From Balamuthia mandrillaris (Eukaryota; Discosea; Longamoebia; Balamuthiidae), in NCBI GenBank assembly GCA_031835245.1, contig JAVKOQ010000061.1:1-64000 (forward strand): a stretch of DNA of 64,000 nt. The letters are read 5' to 3'. A program made the position numbers and the translations under genes. How positions within the stretch are numbered: position 1 is the stretch's first letter; every line of letters starts with the position of its first letter. Positions 1-10,528 of the stretch are shown here, one piece after another. The notes beneath the pieces are model-generated. The model had not been told where the DNA came from. It searched no databases and saw only the letters and a program-made list of their open reading frames with translations.

Positions 1-391
1 TGTTGGCAACTGCCAACATAACCAACTCTTTCTTCGTTTCTTTCTTTGTTTCTTTTCTCTTTTCTATCGACAATCTCACGTCAGCTATCATCGATCTTTT
101 ATGTCAACACCGAGCCATTCCGAAGATCTTTCTCCTGCCTTCCCTGGAACTTTCCTGAGCCTAGAACTTAAGAACAAAGAAACCAAGAAGTCACTCCTCA
201 ACCCCGAGCCCCTTTCCTTCCTTGGTTGTCTTCTCAACTATAAATACTTTTCCCACAACCAAGAACACACAGACGAACAAACAAAGAAACAACACACTCA
301 CAAACACACTTGTTTTCTTCCTCTCATTAGATACGTTTGGCTCCCATCTTTCTCTTGGTTCCTGTCTTGGTTCTATGCTCAGGTTCTAACA
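1..391 (+). mobile_element. Solo LTR, family X (copy 1)
   Basis: The window opens on TGTTGGCAACTGCCAACA, itself an inverted repeat, and the segment ends with TCTAACA just before 28S sequence resumes, giving TG...CA ends. A TATA-like CTATAAATA lies near 238. The same start, TATA region and end recur at 9853-10528, which defines a family. No coding part is visible here, so it reads as a solo LTR lying in the 28S copy. Its left flank is outside the window, so the target duplication cannot be checked. Confidence 0.6.
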
Positions 392-488
392 CTGCCCAGT
401 GCTTTGAATGTCAAAGAGAAGAGATTCGACCAAGCATGGGTAAATAGCAAAAGTAACTATGACTCTCTTAAGGTAACCAAATGCCTCA

Positions 489-531
<43 letters not shown>

Positions 532-1000
532 ACTAGCAAAACCACAGCCAAGGGAACAGGCTTGGCAGAATCAGTGGGGAAAGAAGACCTTGTTGAGCTT
601 GACTCTAGTCCGGCTTTGTGAAATGGCTCTGGAGGTGTAGAATAAGTGGAAGGCCACACCTGGTCATGATCAGACCTTGAAATACCACTACTCCGGACAC
701 TATTTCGCTTATTTTCCCTTCTTCTGGTGTTAAAGTCGGGGTGCTCGCCATTGCGGCTGATCCAGGTTAAAGACATAGTCAGGTGGGGAGTTTGGCTGGG
801 ACGGCACATCTGTTAAAAGATAACGCAGGTGTCCTAAGATAAGCTCAATGAGAACAGAAATCTCATGTAGAACAAAAGGGTAAAAGCTTATTTGATTTTG
901 ATTTTCAGTATGAATACAAACTGTGAAAGCATGGCCTTTCGATCCTTCAGATACATTATTTCAGAATTTGAAGCTAGAGGTGTCAGAAAAGTTACCACAG
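392..1000 (+). pseudogene. 28S rRNA pseudogene, segment 1 (domains IV-V)
   Basis: The segment reads as large-subunit rRNA without interruption: CTGCCCAGTGCTTTGAATGT, then CTCTCTTAAGGTAAC, the block with GTGACGCGCATGAATGGATT, then GTGGGGAGTTTGGCTGGGAC and AACGCAGGTGTCCTAAG, ending at AGAAAAGTTACCACAG. Compared with the universally conserved sequence it has many C-to-T and G-to-A changes, mostly at CpG (GCCTCGTC to GCCTCATC, AACGGGC to AACAGGC, AGCGGGG to AGTGGGG). About 17 bases at the R2 target region are missing. It is a degenerate dispersed copy, not an active rRNA gene. The call rests on recall of the conserved 28S sequence. Confidence 0.93.
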
Positions 1001-1019
1001 GACGACATCAGGAACCTGC

Positions 1020-1286
1020 ATGAGGGTGCTTGTTCATGGGTTGGAAGTGTCACACCTGTGTCACAACCCGTGTTGCATTAATCCCGTGCATTTAACACTT
1101 GAACCAGCAAGCATCAACCTCTCCAGGCGAAATTGTAGAAAGTACCTACTGCATATGTACCAAATGCCGCCCGGTGAGCTCTACTGTCAAGCACACTTCC
1201 CGCCATGCATCTACAGGGTGTTTGAGCCTCGGTTGAATGATGAGTCTTCTTCCTCGGATCCCTTCCTCAGCTCAGAGGAAGGATGA
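1020..1286 (+). CDS. His-Cys box (His-Me finger) homing endonuclease-like ORF inside 28S
   Basis: The 88-residue frame holds HLCHNPCCINPVHL, the zinc-binding His-Cys motif of homing endonucleases such as I-PpoI (whose equivalent is HLCHNTRCHNPLHL), followed by an Asn (SINLSRR) and a second Cys/His cluster. The insert runs about 1001-1308, between AGTTACCACAG and AGTTACAGGGATAAC of 28S, close to the position known as L2449 where group I introns occur. The insert is only about 300 bp and I see no room for, or core of, a full group I intron. The frame is open upstream into rRNA, so the true start is uncertain and the protein may be an N-terminally shortened relic. The family is clear; activity is not. 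Confidence 0.75.
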   Translation: MRVLVHGLEVSHLCHNPCCINPVHLTLEPASINLSRRNCRKYLLHMYQMPPGELYCQAHFPPCIYRVFEPRLNDESSSSDPFLSSEEG

Positions 1287-1308
1287 GAGACCACCAATTA
1301 GTCCTTGT

Positions 1309-1368
1309 TCCAGTTACAGGGATAACTGGCTTGTGGCGGCCAAGTGTTCATAGCGACGTATCTTTTTT
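1309..1368 (+). pseudogene. 28S rRNA pseudogene, segment 2 (domain V)
   Basis: Directly after the endonuclease insert the rRNA resumes with AGTTACAGGGATAACTGGC, then TTGTGGCGGCCAAGTG and TTCATAGCGACGTATCTTTTT. This continues segment 1 with only a few bases repeated at the junction (AGTTAC). It ends where a stuttered copy of TTCATAGCGACGTATC starts a repeat array. Confidence 0.9.
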
Positions 1369-1544
1369 CACTTCATAGCGATGTATCTTTTTTCACTTCA
1401 TAGCAATATATCTTAACTTACATATTAACTAGCATTTTGCTGTTTACATTCAATATATATGCCAACTAGTGGTCCACTTTTTATATTATACATATATTAA
1501 TTAGCATTCCGCTTTTTACTTCATATATTCTAACTAGTATTTCT

Positions 1545-1618
<74 letters not shown>

Positions 1619-1718
1619 TAACTAACATTCCGCTTTTTACTTTATATATATACTAATTAGCGTTTCACTTTTAATATCATATATATATACTAACTAGCGG
1701 TCCGCTTTTTACATTACT
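1369..1718. repeat. AT-rich satellite array, left part, with (AT)n core
   Basis: First come three tandem copies of a roughly 25-bp unit containing CATAGCGATGTATCTTTTTT, then a looser unit of about 35-45 bp of the form TATATACTAACTAGCGTTCC followed by GCTTTTTACATTATATA. A pure AT run of about 70 bp lies at 1549-1616. The same unit returns at 2773-3055, so the chromovirus fragment between them sits inside the array. Confidence 0.85.
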
Positions 1719-2772
1719 TTAGATCTTTGCAAGCACAGACCTCCTGAAGGAGCTTCTGTCTGATCAAGGAAAAGAGTTCGTTAACAAACTCAACAATGAG
1801 CTTTTGACTCTTCTTGGTATCAAGCGTAAATATGCCACGGCAGAGCATCCCCAAGGAAACGGCATGGTTGAATGATATAACTGCACCCTTAAGGAGCAGC
1901 TCTGAAAGTTCGTGGATGGCAGGCAACAAGCCTAGAGTGCATACCTTCCTATGCTACTTTATTCCTATCGCCACGTGCCGCTGCCAGGATGACGATTTAC
2001 CCCCTACGAGCTTATGTTTGGGAGGAAGTCCAACAGCACTGGTTTGGTGGACACAACACATTTGTCCGACAATTTGTGGGTGAGGCAACTGCAGGAGACA
2101 CAGCGTGAACTTGCAGAAGAAGCCCGCGGAGTAGACAACGCCCAGAAAGAGAAGACGGAGAAACAGCATGGCACGCCGGAGGAAGAGTTTAAGGTTGGCG
2201 ACCTGGTTCTCGTTCACTCAAAAGCCACATCCATCGGCGAGTCACAGAAACTTCGACATAGGTGGAAAGGAGGACCCTACAAGATTATCGAAATCTGTTC
2301 TCCACAGACGATCAAGGTGCGAAATACTGCTGGTCCTGAAATGGATAAAGTGGTAAACCTCAACCACGTCAAACGATTCATCCCGCGTGACAACGAAGAT
2401 AGAGAACTTGCTGATGACGAGTACGAGGTAGAGAAAGTTCTTGATCACCGCTATACCAACCGAGGACTTGAATATAGGTTGAAGTGGAAAGGTTTCTCCA
2501 ACCGCCACAACTCTTGGGAGCCTGAACGTAATGTTATCAACGCCCCAGACCTGGTCCAGGCATATTGGAGAGCGGTATCATGATTATCGGCCTGACAGTC
2601 AATCATAGAGTGACTTTGGCCTGGGAGGGGGAAGTGTTATACCACTCTTCCATAATACCTATCCCTATCTCTCCTTGTATATATATTTCTTTCTTTCATT
2701 CTATTAAAGGTCTTTTCCCTACGCCCATCGAGTTGGTGTCCGTTAGGCTATTCCCCTACCGGCCTTATCACA
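1719..2772 (+). mobile_element. Ty3/gypsy chromovirus fragment (integrase C-terminus, chromodomain, 3' LTR)
   Basis: A fossil piece. It begins within the integrase core, matching about 7940 of the fuller copy, continues through the integrase C-terminal domain (2014-2400) and ends in a clear chromodomain (residues EYEVEKVLDHR, YRLKWKGF, SWEPERN), the mark of chromoviruses. A purine-rich tract at 2621-2634 precedes a 138-bp LTR at 2635-2772 with TGTTAT...ATCACA ends. It is broken and lacks the whole left side. Its LTR differs from the one at 3667-3804 at about two positions by eye, so it looks young. Confidence 0.9.
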
Positions 2773-3055
2773 ATATATATACTAACTAGTATCCCACTTT
2801 TTCAAACATTATATATACTAACTAGCATTCCACTTTTTACATTATATATTCTAACTAGCGTTCCACTTTTTACATTATATATTCTAACTAGCATTCTGCT
2901 TTTTATATAATATAATAATATATATACTAACTAATGTTCCCCTTTTTACACTATTTATATTAACTAAATTTCTGTTTTTAGTTTATATTTATTTTTATTT
3001 TTTTCTTTAACTAGCGATGTAGTTATCCAACTAACAAACTAACTATTATTATTTT
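2773..3055. repeat. AT-rich satellite array, right part
   Basis: Further copies of the ACTAACTAGC...CTTTTTACATTAT unit seen at 1400-1718, decaying rightwards into T-rich sequence. One late unit reads TAACTAGCGATGTAG, close to the rRNA string CATAGCGACGT. No coding signal. Confidence 0.8.
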
Positions 3056-3630
3056 ACACATCACTTTTTGATCCTTTGATGTCAGCTCTTCCTATTATTG
3101 TGAAGCAGAATTCACCAAGTGTTGGATTGTTCACCCACTAATAGGGAACATGAGCTGGGTTTAGACCGTTGTGAGACAGGTTAGTTTTACCCTACTGATG
3201 CATTCTTTCAGATTCGTTGTCCTCACAGCAATTCGACTCAGTATGAGAGGAACAGTCAGATAATTGGTATTTTCGTTTAGTTGAAAAGCTAGTGATGAGA
3301 AGCTACCATCTACAGGATTATGGCTGAACGCCTTTAAGCCAGAATCCCTGCTAGCGAGGACGACATACGCCCTTTCCATGTTTAGGCGTAGCAACGATAG
3401 AGCGGCCCTCTTGGGGGCCGTTTGTGTGCCATACAATTCCCTTGGACTGTGGAGCTCTGCCAGGCAACTCATTCTGGCGGACCCAAGTGCCCAAATAGTA
3501 ATTTCAAATATCGGAAAGGACTAAATCCTTTGCAGACGACTTATATAAAGAACGAGGTATTGTAAGGAGCAGAGTGGACTTGTTTCCACGATCTTCTGAG
3601 ATTAAGCCTTTGTTCTACGATTTGTTTTTT
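3056..3630 (+). pseudogene. 28S rRNA pseudogene, segment 3 (sarcin-ricin loop to 3' end)
   Basis: The rRNA resumes with CACTTTTTGATCCTTTGATG and runs through GTGAAGCAGAATTCACCAAG, the string GGTTTAGACCGTTGTGAGAC, the block TTTTACCCTACTGATG, and the terminal region (GCAGACGACTTATATAAAG, GAGGTATTGTAAGGAGCAGA) to about 3628. Conserved CpG sites have mostly become TG or CA (CCTTCGATGTCGG to CCTTTGATGTCAG, AAGCGTTGG to AAGTGTTGG, CCGTCGTGAG to CCGTTGTGAG). With segments 1 and 2 it makes one original 3' portion of 28S. A T-rich stretch follows before the next LTR. Confidence 0.93.
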
Positions 3631-3666
3631 CTCTTTTTTTTCTGTGAATTTTGACGCTTGAGGGGC

Positions 3667-6600
3667 TGTTATACCACTCTCCCATAATACCTATCCTTAT
3701 CTCTCCTTGTATATATATTTCTTTCTTTCATTCTATTAAAGGTCTTTTCCCTACGCCCATCGAGTTGGTGTCCGTTAGGCTATTCCCCTACCGGCCTTAT
3801 CACACTTGGCGACATCGGCTTACTTTTTTCTTGGTAAGTTCGGTTTTCGGGTTATCAACCTATTTTTGGATATTCAGGGTTTTCGGAGGAAACTTGGAGC
3901 GCTTTCATAGCAGTGTTCGGTGACAAAATGTCAGGAACTTCGCCACAGTCTGGTACAACCCCTTCTTCTGGTGCACAGAGCGGTCCACTTTCCGGTGGTG
4001 CTATCCCTCAAGCTTCTGGCACTCCCTCCCCTACTACTACAACTCTTCCCACTGACAGGCTAGACGCCATAGACCAGGCCCTCTCTGAGCTTCATGCAAG
4101 CCAAGCGGACCACAACAAGCTCTTGTTTAAGCAGGCTAGCGACGCTGCTTCGCTGTCTGACTGTGTCGACCATCTTAATCTTAAGTTGGAAACCTTTGCA
4201 GATGACCTCTCTTATGAAGCCAAACAAGCCAACAAACGCAACGATGCAGCTTTTGCGGCTCTTAACGACTCAATCTCTCCACTGCAAAATCTTCTAAAGG
4301 CTCAACTTGCGGATAAAGGAAAGATGGCTGGTGGTCTTGGTTCTGGGTCCAACTCTTCGTCATCTAGCGAAGATGAGAAGGAAGAGGAAAAGGAGAAGGA
4401 GAAGAGAAAACCTATGCTCAATCTCATGGCATGCTGTCAAGATTTTTGATGACGCACTGCCAAACACAACGCTGGTGACAGCTGGGGCGATGTTCAGCTA
4501 ACACAGAGTCTGCTTACCGCAGAAACGTTGCCGACCTTTCATGGCAAGCCAAACGAGGACCCAAACATCTTTTTGACCTCATTTGACTGCTATGCGACTG
4601 CTGCTGGCTGGAGTCAGCAGGACTACATCCTTCATTTTGAAGGACAACTTCATGACAATGCTGACGTCATTCACTGCTTCCTTGAGCAAGAACGAACGAA
4701 AGGTGGTGTCCTATTAACCCCCACGGAAGCGAAAACACAACTCCTCAACTGCTTTTGGCATCATGACCAAGCAACCACTAAGATCATGAAGCTTGGAAAC
4801 CTACAGATGAACGTTGATGAGTCTGTGGACGCTTGGAACTTGCGAGTGCAAACAGCACTGCAAGAGGCTTTCCTCACGGATTTCAGCAAGACTCAGGTCT
4901 TAGAGAAGTTCGTTGCAGGTGCTGTTCCGGACCTGAAGGAGAAATTCCTTCAGCGGGAGGACATCGCTAACATGGCTGATGCCCTGAACCTCGCTAGAGA
5001 CTGGGAAGGACGACGACACGCGAAGAAGAGCTTGGACCATCGGTCAAAGAGCTCTAGGCGGGATAAGAACAATAACGACAGCGGTTCGGGCAATGACGGG
5101 AAGAAAAAGTTACCCTTTTGCTACAACTGCAAGTCGAGAGAGCACTGGACAAGAGAGTGCTCGGAAAAGAAACGTGTCGACCAAAGCAAGAAGAAGGATA
5201 CTTTTGGCGGTGCTTTGCGGGACAACAGGGGCAAGTCTGGAAGCCAAAGCCAGGCGCCGGCCCAGAAGGACAGTGCTGGTGGAAGGACAGGATCGATGAA
5301 TATTGTCGTCAAGAACGCGTGTTGTCTGCCGAGGATGTCATTGAAGATTTCCGGAGGAAGGACAGTTGAGGCCGTGCTGGACTCCTGTGCCACCGATAGC
5401 TTTATCTGACAAACACTTCTACCCAAAGGAGTGAAGATAAGTAGCCTACATAATGGAGATATGTGGAGAAGTGCCACTGGCCATGAGGTGAAGCCGAAGG
5501 GATACATCACTCTTCGTTTTTGGACGCCTACTCGCGAGAACGTCAAGGCTACTGTTGCTGTCTTGGCGGAGGATGATCTGATGCCTCACGATTTTCTCAT
5601 CAGTTGGGACATTTTGGAAGCATGATGACACTGGTTGCTTTTCGCTGAGAGCAAACCTGTGGAAGGTTCGTCTGGAGACTCTGATGATGACTGAGTGTGC
5701 ACCTCAGTCACAAAGGAGACCCAAGACATCGTGGACGTTATCTACCTGGTGGAGCTTTCTACCGAGGAAGAGGTAATGACGGGCTTGAGAGAGCTCATGA
5801 ATGACGCAGACCTGGATATCGGGCAGAAAGCACGGCTTCTAGAGCTGGCCCTTGAATACAAGGACGTCTTCTGCTACAAGCTTCCTGAGCCGGGAAGTGT
5901 CAAACTTCCTCCCCACCAGATAGTCCTTACGGATTATACCCCCATCCGTGTGAAGCCTCATAAGGTCAGCGCCAAGGTTCAGGAGACCATCGATGCTGCC
6001 ACGGATGACATGCTACTCATGGGCTTCATTCGCAAATCTGTCAGCGAATGGGCACACCCAGTGATCATCGTCATTAAGAAGGACGGAAAACCACGCTTCT
6101 GTATCGATTACAGAGAGCTTAACAAACGGACAGTGAAAGACTCCTATCCTATGCCAAACGTTGAGGACGGACTGAATTGCCTCCACGGCTCCAAGTCCCG
6201 GTCCAAGTTTGACTTAGCATGCGGTTATTGGCACTTTCTTATGGAGGAGCGTACCGCAAATATGTGTACCTTTGTCACGAAATCCGGTCAGTTTGAGCCT
6301 GTGGTTATGCCCTTCGGACCTACCAACGCTCCGGCTACGTTCCAACGAGGAATGGACGAGATCTTTGGCGAATTCAAGCGGAAGTTTTCTTGGAGTCATA
6401 TTGACGACCTCATCGTCTTTTCCAAGACATTTGAGGACCACCTCGTTCACCTATGCAAGGTCTTTGAGCGTCTCCGCGAGTATCGACTCTACGTGAAGGT
6501 CAACAAGTGCGCCTTTGTGAAGGAGACAATGGAGTACCTTGGACACATGGTGTCTAGCGACGGTATTAGCCCCGTACAGAGCAAGGTCAAGGCGGTGCAA

Positions 6601-8199
6601 GATTGCCCTCGCCCTATCACCAGAAAGCAACTACAAAGCTTTCTCGGACTTGCGAACTATTACCGCAAGTTTATCCATCATCTTGCCAAGATGGTGAAGC
6701 CCCTTACCGACCTCACGAGCCCAAAAACGAAGTTCGTGTGGAGCAACGAGCAGGAACAGGCTTTTCAAGGAATAAAGGAGGCTCTGACCAGTTCTCCTGT
6801 CCCTGCCTATCCTGACACTGAAAAAGACTTTCGGATCTACTGCGATGCCAGCGATTACGCCATCGGGGGAACTCTGGAGCAGATAGGAGAGGATGGGCTA
6901 TACCACGTTGTAGCCTATGGTAGCAAGAAGCTTTCCGGTCCGCAGCTCAATTGGAGCGCCATGGAGAAGGAGGCTTACGCTGTCGTCTTTTTCCTACAGC
7001 ATTGGAGACATTACGTTCTTCAGCAGCTAGAATGTGTCGTCACGGACCACTCGGTGCTGCAGTGGCTGTTCTCCCAGAAAAACCCTTCAGGCAAGTTGGC
7101 GAGGTGGATTGCCAAGCTGCAGGAATTCGGCCACGTCCGAGTTACCCACCGACCAGGGAAGGAACATTCCAATGCCGATAGTCTCAGCTGTGAACCATTC
7201 GCTCTCGGTACAGTTAACACTGTTACTCGTCCGGAGAACCACAAGCAGGTTACTTTCGAAGACGGAGGGGAAGGCAGCCAGTCAGACGACGAAGACGACC
7301 GTGGGATACAGTCACAACCAAATGGCTCCCCGCAGGTTATACCGGATACGGAGTTGGATTCTGACTCATGGCTTGAGCTGCTGTGTAACGACGATGAATT
7401 TTCATGGATCGTCGAAGCCATTGAAGGCAACGAGGAGGCATGTCAACGCAAGACACCCCGTCAGTTGGCACTCATGGAGCAGTGCTTCCTTCAAGACAGA
7501 CATCTTTTACGCGCGATTTGGCCTGATAAAGCTAAGGTCAAACAAGCAACCGTCCAACAAATCGTGCCCAAGGAGCTTAGGAACGAGATACTTCGCCAGT
7601 TCCATGATGTTCCTACGGGTGGGCATTTCGGCCTTACAGAGATGTACTCCCGCCTCATCACGCAGTACTGGTGGCCTGGAATTCACAAAGATGTGGAATG
7701 TTGGGTCAAGGGCTGTGTGGAATGCCAGGAGGCGAAGGCTCCGCGGAAGAAAGCCGACGGGCCGTTGGGTCACATCATAGCAAACAAGCCAGGCGAGTTG
7801 GTCTGCATGGACCGGTGAGTTGCCCTTGACGGCCGAAGGGTACCGATACGCCTTGGTCACTATCGATGCCTTCACACGTTGGCCGGACATTCGTCCATTA
7901 AAGACGAAACAAGCAAAGGAAGTGGCGAAGGCCTTACTTGAGATCTTTGCGAGCACAGACCTCCCGAAGGAGCTTCTGTCTGATCAAGGAAAAGAGTTCG
8001 TTAACAAACTCAACAATGAGCTTTCGACTCTTCTTGGTATCAAGCGTAAATACGCCACGGCAGAGCATCCCCAAGGAAACGGCATAGTTGAACGATACAA
8101 CCGCACCCTTAAGGAGCAGCTCCGAAAGTTCGTGGATGGCAGGCAACACGCCCATCGAGTTGGTGTCCGTTAGGCTATTCCCCTACTGGCCTTATCACA
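3667..8199 (+). mobile_element. Ty3/gypsy chromovirus-type retrotransposon, plus strand
   Basis: A fossil element. The 5' LTR is 3667-3804 (138 bp, TGTTAT...ATCACA). A Gag-like region follows from 3928, with a low-complexity acidic stretch and a CCHC zinc knuckle (CYNCKSREHWTREC) near 5118-5160. The protease-like motif VLDSCATDSF is near 5380. Reverse transcriptase is at about 5950-6600 (FCIDYRELNKRTVKDSYPMP, IDDLIVFS), RNase H near 6830-7200 (YCDASDYAIGG) and integrase from about 7560, with the HHCC finger (HFGLTEMY, CVECQ) and part of the catalytic core to about 8150. The right end is a partial LTR copy ending at 8199. The element is broken, with roughly three to five interruptions, and incomplete. 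High LTR identity to the 2635-2772 copy suggests recent activity of the family. Confidence 0.95.
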
Positions 8200-8697
8200 G
8201 GGCCATATATATTCCCTTGGACTTTTTTCATCTCCAACTAATACTCCCTTTTTTTCTTTCCCATTTTTAAATATCTTCCCTTGTTTATCACTCTTTTGCT
8301 AATTAAGAACTTGTCATTGTTTCTTTTTTGGTTTTTTTTTATCATATTTTTCTTTTTACTCAATGCTTTCAAGTTTTTCTGAATTACTTTGTTTTTTATT
8401 TGTTTTATGTGAGAAAATATAATAAACCCAGAAATTTGGAAAAACTTAATTATATATGATAATACTTTTGTTTTTTATCTTTTTAAAATATATATTGTTA
8501 TTTTTCCACATTTTTTCTAAAAATTTTTTTATTATTAAAATAAAAGAATAATAATTATTACTATACTCAATCAACTTTTTTCAAATTTCTGAGTTTATCA
8601 ATATTTTCTTATATAAAATAAAGGGAAAAAAAGTATTTTGATAAGGCATAAGGAAACAACCCAATGAATACCACCAACTCATTGTGTACAAGGAAAA
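8200..8697. other. AT-rich spacer without a gene
   Basis: Low-complexity AT-rich DNA with poly-T and poly-A runs. I see no ORF with domain content, RNA gene or repeat unit here. Confidence 0.7.
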
Positions 8698-9852
8698 GAC
8701 CTTCTCTCTCTCCCTTTGTTCTTTTCTCCTCTTCTCCTTTTCCCTTTCACCTTTTCTTTTTCTTTCTTTTTCTTTCTCTTTTTCTTCTTTCCTCTTTTCC
8801 TCTCTTCTCTTCTTCCTCATTCTCTCTTCCTCTCTTTCTCTTTCTCTTCCTCTCTGTCTTTCTTCCTTTTCCTCTTTCTTTCTTCCTTTATCTTCTTCTT
8901 CTCTCTTTTTCTCTTCTTCTTCTTTTTGTTTTTCTTGTTCTTGTTCTTATTCATCTTCTTCTTTTTCTTCTTCTTTTTCTTCTTCTCCTTCTTCTCTTTT
9001 TCTCTCTTTTTTTTCTCTCTCTCTCTCTTTTTCTCTCTCTTTTTTTCTCTCTCCATCCCTGTCTTTCCTTCTTCTTCTTCTTCCTCTTCCTCTTTCTTTT
9101 CATGTTCCTTTTCCTCTTCCTTTCCCTTTCCCTTCCCCTTTCTCTCTTTCCCTCCTCTTCTTCTTCTTCCTCTTTCCTTCCCTCTTTCTCTTTCTCTTTC
9201 TTCCTCCCCTCTCTCTCTTTTTCTTTTTTCCTTTCTCTCCTTTCTTCTTCCTCTTTTCTTCTTCCTTTTTTTCTTTCTCTCCTCTTTTTCTCTTTCTTTC
9301 TTCCTTTCTCTTTCTCTATCTTTGTTTCTTTTCCTCTCTTTCTTCTTGTTCTTGTTGTTCTTCTTTTCCTCTCTTCCTCTCTTTCTCTTTCTCTCTATCT
9401 CTATTTCTCTGTTTATCTCTCTTTTTCTCTCTCTTTTCCTCTTTTTCTTTTCTTCCTTTCTTCATTTTTCTTTCTCTCTCTTCCTCTCTTTCTCACTTTC
9501 TCTCACTTACTTTCTCTTCTCCTTTTTTTCTTCTCTACCTCACTTCCTCTCTTTCTCATCCTTTCTCTCTCTTTCTTACTCTTCCTCTTCCTTGCTTTTT
9601 TCTCCTTCTTCTATCTCTTTTTATCTCTCTCTCTTCCTTCTTTTCTTCCTCTTTTCTATTTGCCTCTCTCTTTTTCTCTCTATCTCTTTTCTTCTCTTTC
9701 TCTTTCCCTTCTTCTTTCCTTCTTTCCTTCATCCTTCTTCCATTCTCCTTCTCTTCTTTCTCTTTTCCTTTTCCTTCCCCTTTTCTCTTTTTCTCTTTTT
9801 CTCTTTCTCTCTTTCTTTCTTTCTTTTTCCCTCTCTCTCTCTCTCTTTCCCT
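8698..9852. repeat. 1.15-kb polypyrimidine tract
   Basis: Almost every base is C or T on the plus strand, in irregular mixtures of CTCTTT, TTCCTC and CTTCTT, with only scattered A or G (for example TTCTTGTTCTTGTTC near 8935-8950 and 9345-9360). All three forward frames stay open across it (Ser/Phe/Leu-only translations) purely because stops need A. It directly abuts the family X LTR at 9853. Confidence 0.9.
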
Positions 9853-10528
9853 TGTTGGCAACTGCCAACATAACTAACTCTTTTCTCCTCATTTTTCCTT
9901 CTTTCTTTCTCTTCATTCTTTTTCTGTCAACAAGTGATGTCACCTCCTTGATCAACCTGGTTAACACCAAAGATCAACTTGTTAGTAAAATCACCAACAC
10001 TTATCTCAAGACTTCTCATGTTGGATCCGTCCCGGACCCTCAGCTCTCCTTTCTTTTGTATCCCCCATCCTTCCTTTCTCCCTTTTCCCATTTCTCTCAG
10101 TGTACTTTGAAGCAACATCGGAGATTCACTCTCGTTGTCCTTTGCAAGGTACAACAGGACGCATGCGGAGATGGAGGAACGGACTCTTTGGTCTTTTTCT
10201 GCCGACAACCGACGTCACCTCTTCGATCAATCTTGTTGACACCAAAGTACAACTCGTTGTTTCCAGTCTTTTCCTCTGAAGTTTCTTCAAGCTCAGAAAT
10301 TGAGAATTGGCAATTACACTGACGAACCCTCGATCTCTGGCCCTTAAGGTTCCCTTCCTAACTATAAATTGGTTCTTCTTTCATTTTCTTCACTCGAGGT
10401 TGCAGTTCACAAACCGAGGACAAACATACACAATCACACACTTACCTTTTCTCTTTCATGCATTAAATTACATTGGGCTCTCGTCACTCTGTTGTTTCTT
10501 TTCTTGGTTCTATTCTCTTTGTCTAACA
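9853..10528 (+). mobile_element. LTR family X (copy 2), with a nested LTR piece and internal duplication
   Basis: Begins TGTTGGCAACTGCCAACATA and ends GTCTAACA, like copy 1 at 1-391, with a TATA-like CTATAAATT near 10361. Bases about 9980-10143 match the LTR of the minus-strand chromovirus (12045-12278), here in plus orientation. A roughly 60-bp block is present on both sides of this piece (about 9922-9982 and 10193-10256), differing mainly by C/T and G/A changes. It may be a 5' LTR or a solo LTR; no clear coding element follows. Confidence 0.6.

Noticed and set aside
1001-1308. A complete group I intron in 28S
   Set aside because: The insert is too short to hold both the 267-bp ORF and a catalytic core, and no core elements were recognised.
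8664-10322. Open frames of up to 552 codons through the pyrimidine tract
   Set aside because: They contain almost only Ser, Phe and Leu and stay open in all forward frames because stops cannot form without A; no domain or codon signal.
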